Part shown: in pieces, positions 44,277 to 52,093 of the stretch
Layout: each line of letters starts with the position of its first letter
Position numbering within the stretch: position 1 is the first letter of the stretch
NCBI RefSeq assembly: GCF_003710905.1
Contig: NZ_RHHV01000014.1
Location: 248,001-312,000, forward strand
Direction of reading: 5' to 3'
Source: Brevibacillus parabrevis
GTDB taxonomy: Bacteria; Bacillota; Bacilli; Brevibacillales; Brevibacillaceae
DNA length: 64,000 nt
The notes under the pieces: model-generated
What the model saw: only the letters and a program-made list of their open reading frames with translations
The model's database searches: none
Told to the model about the DNA's origin: nothing
Program-made: the position numbers and the translations under genes

Positions 44277-45650
44277 ATGGCAACGAAAGTACTTATGCCC
44301 CAACTGGGTGAGAGTGTAACCGAGGGGACTATCAGCAAATGGCTGGTCAATGTTGGCGATACCGTCAAAAAATACGATTCATTGGCTGAAGTGACGACGG
44401 ACAAAGTGAATGCGGAAGTTCCTTCTACCGTATCCGGTCGGGTAACGGAGATCGTGGTTGCGGAAGGAGAAACTGTAGCAGTCGGAACGTTGATTCTATA
44501 TATCGAAGAAAGTGGCGGAGGATCGGCGGAGCAAGCGAGTCCGGCAGCTGAGGCGGCTGCCCCAGCTACACCAGCCGTGGCAGCCAGCCAACCGAGCGCA
44601 GCGCCTGCGGTGGCAGCGATCTCGGTGCCATCTGCTTCTGCCGCTGCTCCACAGGCAGCTGGAAACGAAGGGCCTAAGCAACGTTATTCTCCTGCTGTGA
44701 TGAGGCTTTCCCAGCAGCATGGCATTGATTTGTCTCGCGTCGCAGGTACGGGTGCGGGAGGGCGCATTACGCGCAAGGACGTGCAAGCAATTATTGATGC
44801 AGGTGGTCAAAAACCTGCTGAACCAGTAGTGGAAGCTGTTGCCCAAGCGCCAGTGGCGGCAACGCCTGCGCCTGCTGCGACAACCCCTGCACCACAAGCG
44901 ACCGCTGCTCCAGCTGCGACACCAGCAGCTTCAATCGACATCCCGGTTGCCAGCGGCGATCAAGTCGTTCCGGTGACGCCTATCCGCCGCACGATCGCCA
45001 GCCGCATGGTGCAGAGCAAGCACGAAGCTCCGCATGCCTGGACGATGATCGAGGTGGACGTAACCAATCTGGTCAACTTCCGCAACCAGGCCAAATCCGA
45101 GTTCGCCAAAAAGGAAGGGCTCAATCTGACTTTCTTGCCGTTCTTTATCAAGGCGGTCGTGGAAGCGCTGAAAGAATTTCCGATGATCAATTCCACCTGG
45201 GCGAATGACAAGATCATCGTGAAAAAAGACATCAACATCTCGATCGCCGTTGCGACAGAAGATGCCCTGTATGTGCCTGTCATCAAGGATGCCGATCAAA
45301 AATCGATCCTCGGCATCGCCAAGTCGGTGGACGATCTGGCTGCGCGCACGCGTGCTGGCAAGCTGACGATGGACGACATGACTGGCGGTACGTTTACCGT
45401 GAACAATACCGGATCTTTCGGCTCTGTTCTGTCCCAGCCGATCATCAATGCACCGCAGGCAGCGATTCTCAGCGTGGAATCCATCGTAAAACGCCCGGTT
45501 GTCATCAATGACATGATCGCGGTACGTTCGATGGTAAACTTGTGCATGTCTTTGGATCACCGCGTGCTCGACGGGCTCATTTGCGGACGTTTCCTGCAAA
45601 GCGTGAAGCAAAAGCTGGAGAGCATCGGACCGGATACCAAGCTGTACTGA
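44277..45650 (+). CDS. bkdB: Branched-chain 2-oxo acid dehydrogenase E2 (acyltransferase)
   Basis: E2 transfers the branched acyl group to CoA. The 457-residue protein has one lipoyl domain with the lipoylated Lys at position 43 (VTTDKVNAEV), an Ala/Pro-rich linker, a subunit-binding domain (YSPAVMRLSQQHGIDLSRVAGTG.GGRITRKDV, about residues 140-180), a second Ala/Pro linker, and the catalytic domain ending in MSLDHRVLDG with its active-site His. GAGGAGG precedes the ATG. It ends the operon. Confidence 0.95.
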   Translation: MATKVLMPQLGESVTEGTISKWLVNVGDTVKKYDSLAEVTTDKVNAEVPSTVSGRVTEIVVAEGETVAVGTLILYIEESGGGSAEQASPAAEAAAPATPAVAASQPSAAPAVAAISVPSASAAAPQAAGNEGPKQRYSPAVMRLSQQHGIDLSRVAGTGAGGRITRKDVQAIIDAGGQKPAEPVVEAVAQAPVAATPAPAATTPAPQATAAPAATPAASIDIPVASGDQVVPVTPIRRTIASRMVQSKHEAPHAWTMIEVDVTNLVNFRNQAKSEFAKKEGLNLTFLPFFIKAVVEALKEFPMINSTWANDKIIVKKDINISIAVATEDALYVPVIKDADQKSILGIAKSVDDLAARTRAGKLTMDDMTGGTFTVNNTGSFGSVLSQPIINAPQAAILSVESIVKRPVVINDMIAVRSMVNLCMSLDHRVLDGLICGRFLQSVKQKLESIGPDTKLY

Positions 45651-45679
45651 TTTTGCCGAAGTACGGGTTATGCCCTGCA

Positions 45680-45707
45680 ACCAGGTCGAAGCAGACCTGG
45701 TTTTTTG
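45680..45707 (+). terminator. Rho-independent terminator of the bkd operon
   Basis: ACCAGGTC pairs with GACCTGGT around a six-base loop and is followed by TTTTTG. Confidence 0.9.
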
Positions 45708-45899
45708 CTTGATAAAAATTTTTGAGCAATTTCTTTGTTGGCTGTAACTTTTTCGCGGGCGACATCGTCTTAGCAATAGTAGCCAAGGAGTCTCGAATCT
45801 TCCATAGAAGAGATTCCCTCCAGATATCATTTATGGTAGACTGGTAGCGACCTGCTAGAGAGTAATTTCCAGATTATAGGTAAATGTGGGAGGAAAAAC

Positions 45900-48032
45900 A
45901 TGGAGAAAAGTAAAAAAGCACTACCATTAGTGCTGGCATCAGCGCTGGCCGCTACACCTTTTGTTGCTGTACCGCAAGAGGCGCATGCCGTAAGCAAGGT
46001 GTCTGTCACGGCAAAAGATGACGGGGTAGATGAAGATAGCAAGTACACGATTAAATTTACGATGAAGGACGACCTGGAAAAAGGCGACTCCATCACAATC
46101 GAATTTGACTCTGATTTCAAAATCAGCAAAAACATCGATGAAAGTGATATCGATGCCGATTTCGATATAAAAACGGTAAAAGTCAGCAGCAATGAAATCA
46201 AGATCACTGTAAACGAGAGCGTTGACGCAGGAAAAATTACCATCGACATCACTTCGGGCATCACCAATCCGAAGAGCAAAGGCACGTACGATGTCACCGT
46301 AGGTACAAGCAATGACGACGATGAAGATACGGGCGAGATCGAGATCAAAAAGAGCGGCAGTTCCAGCTCCAGCAGCGGTTCCAGCAACGACTATGCAGTG
46401 TCGCTCGGTTCCAAGGGAGCTGGCGACGAAACCAGCATCAAGCTGGGAAAAATCTCGCTCAAAGGCAGCGACGAGCTGGAATCGAACGAATACATCACTG
46501 TAGTTTTCCCGGACAAAAACATGCTGCCGTCCAGCATTGATTCGAGCGATGTCAAAGTCAACGGAACGACTGCCAAGTCTGTCAGCGTGAGTAAAGGCGA
46601 AGTGGAAATTAAAGTTCCAAGCTCCGTTGACGGAGATGACTACATGACCATCGAGTTCAGCAAATCGGCTGGTATTGAAAATCCGAGCAGTGCTGACAAA
46701 TATACATTCAAAGTGAAGTACGACGGAGTTACATACGAGTCCGAAAAATTCGAGATCACCAAATCCGGTTCCAGCACCAGCACGGCTACCAGTGCTTTCT
46801 CCGTCAATTTGTCTGATCCAGCAGCTGGCGCGCGCACCAGCTACACTTTTGATGCGGACTTCGGCAACAAACAGCTCCGAGCGGACGAAGACCTCATTTT
46901 GGAATTTCCTTCTTCCGACATGGTGCCAGGCATCTTGAGCGCATCCGAATTTACGTTGAACGGAAAAACAGCGAAGCGTGTAAGCGCTGCGGGCAACAAA
47001 GTATACGTAACAGCTCCTTCCAACTTCTCTTCGACCAGCGAAGTGAAAGTCGTTGTTGCTGTGGGAGCATGGATCACCAATCCGAAATCGGCGGGTAGCT
47101 ACACGCTCAAAGCAACGGTTGCAGGCCGCACTTTGGAATCCAAATCGTTTTCTGTTAGCGGATCTTCGGTAAATCCAACGCCAAATCCGACTCCAACGCC
47201 GACTCCAGTGCCGAACACCACAGTGAACAACAGCACTGCGACGATCGGTCTGACTTCCACAGCGGTTGGAAAAGCGACAGGCGTCAATGTGGCAATCAAA
47301 ACATTGGGTGTAGGGCTTGTGAAGCAACGCGATTTCGTTGAGCTTGTATTCCCGGCAGGTTACAAAGTTCCGGCTTACATCGCTCCGGCGAACGTGTCTG
47401 TGAACGGCGTGGCAGCCAACTATGTTGCTGTGCGCGGCCAAAACGTGCTGATTTACCCATCCCAGGACATCCCTGCTGCCACTGCGGCGAACATCAGCAT
47501 CAATGCAGCGGCGAATATCGTAAATCCAGCGGTGAAAAGCACTTACAGCATCAGCGTGTTTACCTCTGAAGAAAAAGGTCTGCTGTTTGCACGGGCGGTA
47601 GGTGTAGGTATGCCTGCTCCAGCTCAACCTGCTCAGCCAGCACAACCTTCTGTAGCTGTGCCTGCAAATGCGGCTCTGTTCAAAGTAGGTACTGCGAACT
47701 TCACCGTAAACGGAAAAGCGTATCCGCTGCAAGTAGCGCCTACGATTGTGAATGGCAACACGACAATGGTGCCTGCGCAATTTTTCAAAGAAGCGCTGTC
47801 CTTGACTACACAATGGAACAACAAAGACGTCGCGGTAATCAGCGGCACAAAAGTGTTGAAGTTTACTGTTGGCTCCAATAAAGCGAAGCTGGGCGCTCAA
47901 GAAATTACGCTCCCTGCGCCAGTTGTTTTGAACAATGGCATGCCGATGGTTCCAATCCGTACGGTAACCGATAACCTCGGTTATAAAGTAGGCTGGGATG
48001 CGAAAACATCCAGCGTGTTTGTCTACAAATAA
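45900..48032 (+). CDS. Secreted repeat protein with C-terminal copper amine oxidase N-like domain
   Basis: The 710-residue protein has a signal peptide (MEKSKKALPLVLASALAATPFVAVPQEAHA). Four related beta-rich modules of about 120 residues follow, at about 32-135, 160-290, 295-425 and 440-570. Each carries an element like VKVNGTTAKSVSV or VSVNGVAANYVAV, then a hydrophobic strand and ITNPKS.GTY or IVNPAVKSTY. Ser-, Thr/Pro- and Gln/Pro-rich linkers join them. Residues 595-710 form a stalk-binding domain of the copper amine oxidase N-terminal type (TTMVPAQFFKEAL, MVPIRTVTDNLGYKVGWD), common in Bacillota envelope proteins. No catalytic site is visible. GGGAGG precedes the ATG. Confidence 0.85.
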   Translation: MEKSKKALPLVLASALAATPFVAVPQEAHAVSKVSVTAKDDGVDEDSKYTIKFTMKDDLEKGDSITIEFDSDFKISKNIDESDIDADFDIKTVKVSSNEIKITVNESVDAGKITIDITSGITNPKSKGTYDVTVGTSNDDDEDTGEIEIKKSGSSSSSSGSSNDYAVSLGSKGAGDETSIKLGKISLKGSDELESNEYITVVFPDKNMLPSSIDSSDVKVNGTTAKSVSVSKGEVEIKVPSSVDGDDYMTIEFSKSAGIENPSSADKYTFKVKYDGVTYESEKFEITKSGSSTSTATSAFSVNLSDPAAGARTSYTFDADFGNKQLRADEDLILEFPSSDMVPGILSASEFTLNGKTAKRVSAAGNKVYVTAPSNFSSTSEVKVVVAVGAWITNPKSAGSYTLKATVAGRTLESKSFSVSGSSVNPTPNPTPTPTPVPNTTVNNSTATIGLTSTAVGKATGVNVAIKTLGVGLVKQRDFVELVFPAGYKVPAYIAPANVSVNGVAANYVAVRGQNVLIYPSQDIPAATAANISINAAANIVNPAVKSTYSISVFTSEEKGLLFARAVGVGMPAPAQPAQPAQPSVAVPANAALFKVGTANFTVNGKAYPLQVAPTIVNGNTTMVPAQFFKEALSLTTQWNNKDVAVISGTKVLKFTVGSNKAKLGAQEITLPAPVVLNNGMPMVPIRTVTDNLGYKVGWDAKTSSVFVYK

Positions 48033-48052
48033 TAAACAGGCAACAAAACGAG

Positions 48053-48097
48053 AAACCCCCTGCACAGCTTGACAAAGGCTGCAGCAGGGGGTTTTTG
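48053..48097 (+). terminator. Rho-independent terminator after the repeat protein
   Basis: ACCCCCTGC pairs with GCAGGGGGT, with an inner AGC/GCT pairing, followed by TTTTTG. Confidence 0.88.
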
Positions 48098-48123
48098 CTT
48101 GCAAGACAGTTGAGTCTCGCCGC

Positions 48124-48210
48124 TTACAGATAGTAAAAGAACGTTGGGATGATCAGGGAGAGAATCAACAACCCGATGAGGATTTTTGCGAACAGGGATT
48201 GAAATTTCAT
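48124..48210 (-). CDS. Predicted 28-residue membrane peptide
   Basis: This short frame reads MKFQSLFAKILIGLLILSLI and then IPTFFYYL. It has a near-perfect ribosome binding site, AAAGGAGGT, ten bases upstream, better than those of many real genes nearby. The peptide is one hydrophobic helix with a basic N-terminal end, so it should lie in the membrane with the N-terminus inside. I recognise no family. It is divergent from mce and ends between the terminator of the repeat protein and the mce promoter region. Confidence 0.6.
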   Translation of the reverse strand: MKFQSLFAKILIGLLILSLIIPTFFYYL

Positions 48211-48378
48211 AACAGAAAAAACCTCCTTTCAGATCGGAAAATGCCCAAATAAAAGGAAAAGATCAGGTAATTTCGACCCTGGCTATGCTAGAATAAAAAA
48301 AGTACGATCGAATGACCTCAACAGGATTGTACCGAAATGTCGCTTTCGAGACAACCATTTGAAAAAAGGATGATGGCT

Positions 48379-48816
48379 GTGAGCACCCCAAACAAAATTG
48401 CCCATATCGGGATCGCGGTAAAGAGTCTGGAGAAGACGCTTCCTTTTTACACGGAGCAGCTGGGCTTGCGATTGGTAGGATCAGAAGTGGTAGAAAGCGA
48501 GCAGGTCAAGGTAGCGTTTCTGGCAATCGGAGAAAGCCGAATTGAGCTTTTGGAGCCGCTTGGCGAAGACAGCCCGATTGCCAAGTTCATCGAGAAGCGG
48601 GGAGAAGGAATCCACCACATCGCACTGGATGTAGACGACGTCACAACCCGTTTGCAGCAGTTGAAGGAACAGGGAGTGCCGCTCATTCACGAGACACCCA
48701 AAGCAGGTGCGCATGACGCCCTGATCGGGTTTTTGCATCCAAAAGCGGCTGGCGGAGTGCTATACGAGCTGTGCCAATACCCGAAAAACGAAAATTCGCA
48801 TGTGGACGAGCAATGA
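48379..48816 (+). CDS. mce: Methylmalonyl-CoA epimerase
   Basis: Mce interconverts the (R) and (S) forms of methylmalonyl-CoA. The 145-residue two-module VOC protein has metal ligands in HIGIAVKSLEKTLPFY, GEGIHHIALDVDD and GVLYELCQ. I placed the start at the GTG 48379, nine bases after AAAAAAGG; ATGs at 48370 and 48373 overlap that site. In B. subtilis the related yqjC precedes a biotin-dependent carboxylase gene (yqjD); here no such gene follows. Confidence 0.9.
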   Translation: MSTPNKIAHIGIAVKSLEKTLPFYTEQLGLRLVGSEVVESEQVKVAFLAIGESRIELLEPLGEDSPIAKFIEKRGEGIHHIALDVDDVTTRLQQLKEQGVPLIHETPKAGAHDALIGFLHPKAAGGVLYELCQYPKNENSHVDEQ

Positions 48817-48923
48817 GTGAAAAAGAATCACGAGTGATTTCGTAGTAGAAAAAAATTTTTTGCGGTATACTGGAACTTGTGAATATGTACCAAAATCGGG
48901 CAAGTAATCGGGAGGTAACGAGT

Positions 48924-50045
48924 GTGAGTGTGATCAACGAAGAGCGTTTGCTAAACGAGTTTCTGGAGCTTGTGCAAATTGACAGCGAAACGAAAAACGA
49001 AGCAGCCGTAAACAAAGTGCTGAAAGAAAAGCTGATCGAGATGGGCTTTACCGTCCAAGAAGACGATGCGGCAGCGAAAACAGGACACGGCGCCAACAAC
49101 CTGATTGCTACCTTGGAAGGCACAGGAAACGGCCCGGTTATTTTGTTCAGCAGCCATATGGACACGGTAGTGCCAGGAAACGGGATCAAACCGCAAATCC
49201 GCGATGGCTATGTATACTCCGATGGCACGACCATTCTGGGAGCGGACGACAAAGCCGGCATTGCTGCGATTTTTGAAGGCATTCGCACGCTGAAGGAACA
49301 AAACCTGCCGCATCCAACGATCCAGGTTGTTCTGACAGTCGGGGAAGAATCCGGCCTGGTAGGTTCCCGCGCTTTGGATTCCAGCCTGCTGAAAGCGGAG
49401 ATGGGCTTCATTCTCGACTCCGAAGGTCCGGTTGGCAAAATCACCGTTGCAGGTGCTGGGCAGTACAGAATCATCACCAAAATCCACGGCAAGGCGGCTC
49501 ACGCTGGCGTGAATCCAGAGGATGGAATCAGTGCGATTACTGTTGCCAGCAAGGCGATTTCCCGCATGCCTCTGGGGCGCATCGATGCGGACACGACTGC
49601 GAACATCGGTCGTTTTGAAGGTGGCCGGGCGTACAACATCGTTACGGACTATGTGGAAATCTGGTCGGAAGCGCGCAGCCTGGTCATGGACAAGCTGGAA
49701 GCGCAAGTGAAGAAAATGACGACGGCATTCGAGGAAGCGGCTGCCGAGATGGGCGCTACGTGCGAGAACGAAGTCATTTTCATGTACCATGGCTACAAAT
49801 TCGATGAATCTACCCCAGTTGTGAACAAAGCGATTGGAGCGGTGAAGCGTATTGACCGCAATCCGGAGCTGGTTGCAAGTGGCGGAGGCAGCGACGGCAA
49901 CGTATTCAACGGATACAACATTCCGAGCGTGAACTTTGCGATCGGTTATGAAGAAATCCATACGAAAAGCGAGCGCATGCCAATCTCCGAGCTGAACAAA
50001 GCGGCAGAACTGGTGCTGGCGATCATCGCAGAAGTACAAGAGTAA
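48924..50045 (+). CDS. M20 family peptidase, tripeptidase-like (YqjE)
   Basis: The 373-residue protein is a two-zinc M20 aminopeptidase. Metal and catalytic motifs are SSHMDTVVPG, LGADDKAGIAA, VGEESGLVGS and LDSEGPVG, and the dimerisation-domain segment HGKAAHAGVNPEDGISA is present. It resembles B. subtilis YqjE, often called a peptidase T-like protein. The GTG at 48924 has GGGAGG eight bases upstream. A terminator follows the gene. Confidence 0.92.
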   Translation: MSVINEERLLNEFLELVQIDSETKNEAAVNKVLKEKLIEMGFTVQEDDAAAKTGHGANNLIATLEGTGNGPVILFSSHMDTVVPGNGIKPQIRDGYVYSDGTTILGADDKAGIAAIFEGIRTLKEQNLPHPTIQVVLTVGEESGLVGSRALDSSLLKAEMGFILDSEGPVGKITVAGAGQYRIITKIHGKAAHAGVNPEDGISAITVASKAISRMPLGRIDADTTANIGRFEGGRAYNIVTDYVEIWSEARSLVMDKLEAQVKKMTTAFEEAAAEMGATCENEVIFMYHGYKFDESTPVVNKAIGAVKRIDRNPELVASGGGSDGNVFNGYNIPSVNFAIGYEEIHTKSERMPISELNKAAELVLAIIAEVQE

Positions 50046-50055
50046 ACGACAGGTG

Positions 50056-50085
50056 GCGGAATCCTTCAGAGGGTTCCGCTTTTTT
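50056..50085 (+). terminator. Rho-independent terminator after the M20 peptidase gene
   Basis: GCGGAATCC pairs with GGGTTCCGC (one wobble) around a six-base loop and runs into TTTTTTG. Confidence 0.88.
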
Positions 50086-50163
50086 GCTTCTTTTCGGGTT
50101 GGATGATTGGGACAATCGTGGTCTGTCATACACTGTAGGAAGGAGCGGACGAGGGGGAAGAGC

Positions 50164-51372
50164 ATGCTGCATTTGGCAACGGGTACGGTCATTCGCGTGT
50201 TGGAGCGGCAAACAGGCATGCAAGTGCTGGAGGTAAAGCTGAGCAGGCAAGAAGCGGGAAGCCTGCAAACGCAAAAGGCGATTTCTTTTGCCCGGGAGGA
50301 ATACTCCCCAGGAGACAATCTTTTGCTCAACACGACAGCGCTTCAGCTGCAGTTGGGGACAGGCGGATTTCATCTGGTCGTGGGCAAAAGCGCCGGGGAA
50401 GTCGATTGTGATGTGGCTCCGAGCGAATGGGGGCATATTATGAAAATGCGTTATTCCCCGTGGCAATTGGCAGTGGATGCCGTGGAAGAACAGGCAAGCC
50501 CTTTTCATGAGCTGTTTTTGCAGGCAGACTTGACGCTGGAAGGTACGCCTGTGTTGATCGGAGAGCTGCACAGCTTGTTGCCGCCAGCTGTTCTTGCCTT
50601 AAAAGAGAAGCATCCGCAGTTGCGGATCGTCTATGTGATGCCTGACGCTGCTTCGCTGCCGATTGCTTTCAGCCAGCACGTCCGGCAGTTGTCGCGAGCA
50701 GGCCATTTGACAGCGACAGTCACGACTGGACACGCTTGGGGAGGAAATCGCGAGGCGGTGACGATTCACAGCGGTTTGCTGGCCGCACGCCATGTGGAAA
50801 AGGTGGATGTCATCCTGTGCATGCTTGGACCTGGCGTCGCAGGTACGGGTACGGCGTACGGATTTTCCGGCGTTCAACTGGCGGAAGTCATTCACGCCGT
50901 GTCGGCTCTTGGCGGGACCCCTTTTTTTATCCCGCGCATCAGCTTTGCTGACCAGCGCAGCAGGCATTACGGAATCAGCCATCATACGACTGCAATTTTG
51001 GGGCGGTTTGCCCTGGCGCCGACAATCGTGACGTTGCCTGTTCTCGGAGACGAGCGCGATTGTCTCATCGAGCAGCAGGCGCAGGCGATTGCCAACAGTT
51101 CCGCGAAACACGTTCTGGTCAGAGGCAAGGCTCCTGCAAGCGAGCGTTTGAAGGCGTTGGAGCAAAGGCACGGCTTGTCCTTTTCTACGATGGGCAGAAG
51201 CTGGGAAGTGGACTGCGTGCCGTTTCAAACCGCTGTTTTGGCGGCAGATATGGTGGGAAAAAGCATGCAAAGCGGCAAGCTCGCTGCTAACGGCGAGCCG
51301 CGTTTGCCCGTTTCGTCAGGTACTCTTGAAGCGTTAGGTCTTTACTTGACCAGGAACGAAGAGCAGCCTTGA
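50164..51372 (+). CDS. DUF3866 family protein
   Basis: The 402-residue protein belongs to a conserved family of unknown function. Visible features are YSPWQLAVDAVEEQASPFHE near residue 95, LRIVYVMPDAASLPIAFS, a glycine-rich MLGPGVAGTGTAYGFSGVQLAEVI near residue 225, and RISFADQRSRHYGISHHTTAILG. No membrane segment is evident. The ATG at 50164 follows GAGGGGGAAG. The last 86 bases are overlapped on the opposite strand by the mciZ-like gene. Confidence 0.85.
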   Translation: MLHLATGTVIRVLERQTGMQVLEVKLSRQEAGSLQTQKAISFAREEYSPGDNLLLNTTALQLQLGTGGFHLVVGKSAGEVDCDVAPSEWGHIMKMRYSPWQLAVDAVEEQASPFHELFLQADLTLEGTPVLIGELHSLLPPAVLALKEKHPQLRIVYVMPDAASLPIAFSQHVRQLSRAGHLTATVTTGHAWGGNREAVTIHSGLLAARHVEKVDVILCMLGPGVAGTGTAYGFSGVQLAEVIHAVSALGGTPFFIPRISFADQRSRHYGISHHTTAILGRFALAPTIVTLPVLGDERDCLIEQQAQAIANSSAKHVLVRGKAPASERLKALEQRHGLSFSTMGRSWEVDCVPFQTAVLAADMVGKSMQSGKLAANGEPRLPVSSGTLEALGLYLTRNEEQP

Positions 51373-51427
51373 TTTCCCAAGCTTTCCCGACCATTCGCAA
51401 TTGCTTTTCGCTGACATAGGTTTTCAT
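51287..51427 (-). CDS. mciZ: MciZ-like inhibitor of FtsZ assembly
   Basis: MciZ is a peptide made in the mother cell under sigma-E that caps FtsZ filaments and blocks a further division during sporulation. This 46-residue frame aligns without gaps to my recollection of the 40-residue B. subtilis MciZ, with about 13 identities. These include the core VGKAWEI followed by A and L at matching positions, and conservative changes near the C-terminus (LQEYLTK against VKDWISK). GGAGGA lies eight bases before the ATG. The gene is antisense to the end of the DUF3866 gene and divergent from nudF. In B. subtilis, as I recall, mciZ also neighbours nudF. Confidence 0.8.
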   Translation of the reverse strand: MKTYVSEKQLRMVGKAWEIKAALRSWSSKDLTLQEYLTKRANAARR

Positions 51428-51449
51428 CCACAATCTCCTCCGATACAAT
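51421..51449 (+). promoter_or_regulatory. Candidate sigma-A promoter of nudF
   Basis: TTTTCA and TACAAT are separated by 17 bases, about 80 bases before the nudF start. The -35 overlaps the mciZ start codon on the other strand. Confidence 0.5.
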
Positions 51450-51529
51450 AGGGTGGACAAGCTTCATGCTCCCAACTTATGGAGAGACAAGTGGATTTAG
51501 AACGCCAAGCTGAAAAAAGGATGATGAAT

Positions 51530-52093
51530 GTGAGCAAGCAAGATCATTTGTACGAAAAAACGATTGCCAGCCAATCGATTTACGAAGGGCGAATCATTAA
51601 ACTGAAAGTGGATGACGTGCTTTTGCCTAACGGAAATACGGCGAAGCGCGAGATTGTCAATCATCCGGGGGCTGTTGCGGTTCTCGCCTTGACGGACGAT
51701 AACAAGCTCGTAGCTGTACGCCAATTCCGCAAGCCGCTGGAGCAAACGATCGTGGAAATCCCGGCGGGTAAGCTGGAAGCGGGCGAGGAGCCGTTGACTT
51801 GCGCCATGCGCGAACTGGAAGAAGAGACAGGCTATGTGGCGAGCCATTACGAGCCGCTCAGTGCTTTTTACACGTCCCCGGGATTTGCCGATGAGCTTTT
51901 GCATGTGTTTGTCGCTACAGGGCTGACAAAGGGCGAGAGCAAGCCGGACGAGGACGAATTTGTGGACACCCTCGAATTGACGCTGGAGGAGGCTCGCGAA
52001 TTGCATAAAAACGGGGAGATTCGCGATGCCAAAACGGTCGTAGCCTTGTTTGCCTGGGAGAACAAATTGCTGAGAGAGCAGTTGAAGGGCTGA
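51530..52093 (+). CDS. nudF: ADP-ribose pyrophosphatase (NUDIX)
   Basis: NudF hydrolyses ADP-ribose to AMP and ribose 5-phosphate. The 187-residue protein has the NUDIX box within GKLEAGEEPLTCAMRELEEETGY and the family flank REIVNHPGAVAVLAL...VRQFRKPLEQTIVEIPAG, very close to B. subtilis NudF (YqkG). I prefer the GTG at 51530, nine bases after AAAAAAGG; ATGs at 51521 and 51524 overlap that site, and an ATG at 51479 opens the frame without one. Confidence 0.94.
   Translation: MSKQDHLYEKTIASQSIYEGRIIKLKVDDVLLPNGNTAKREIVNHPGAVAVLALTDDNKLVAVRQFRKPLEQTIVEIPAGKLEAGEEPLTCAMRELEEETGYVASHYEPLSAFYTSPGFADELLHVFVATGLTKGESKPDEDEFVDTLELTLEEARELHKNGEIRDAKTVVALFAWENKLLREQLKG

Noticed and set aside
46000-47560. 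Recurring sequence blocks that might be read as a repeat array or CRISPR
   Set aside because: They are degenerate coding modules about 360 bases long with no constant short repeats or spacers.
45939-48104. A 721-codon minus-strand frame opposite the secreted repeat protein
   Set aside because: Its product is rich in Arg, Cys and His with no domains, while the plus strand has a signal peptide, repeats and a known C-terminal domain.
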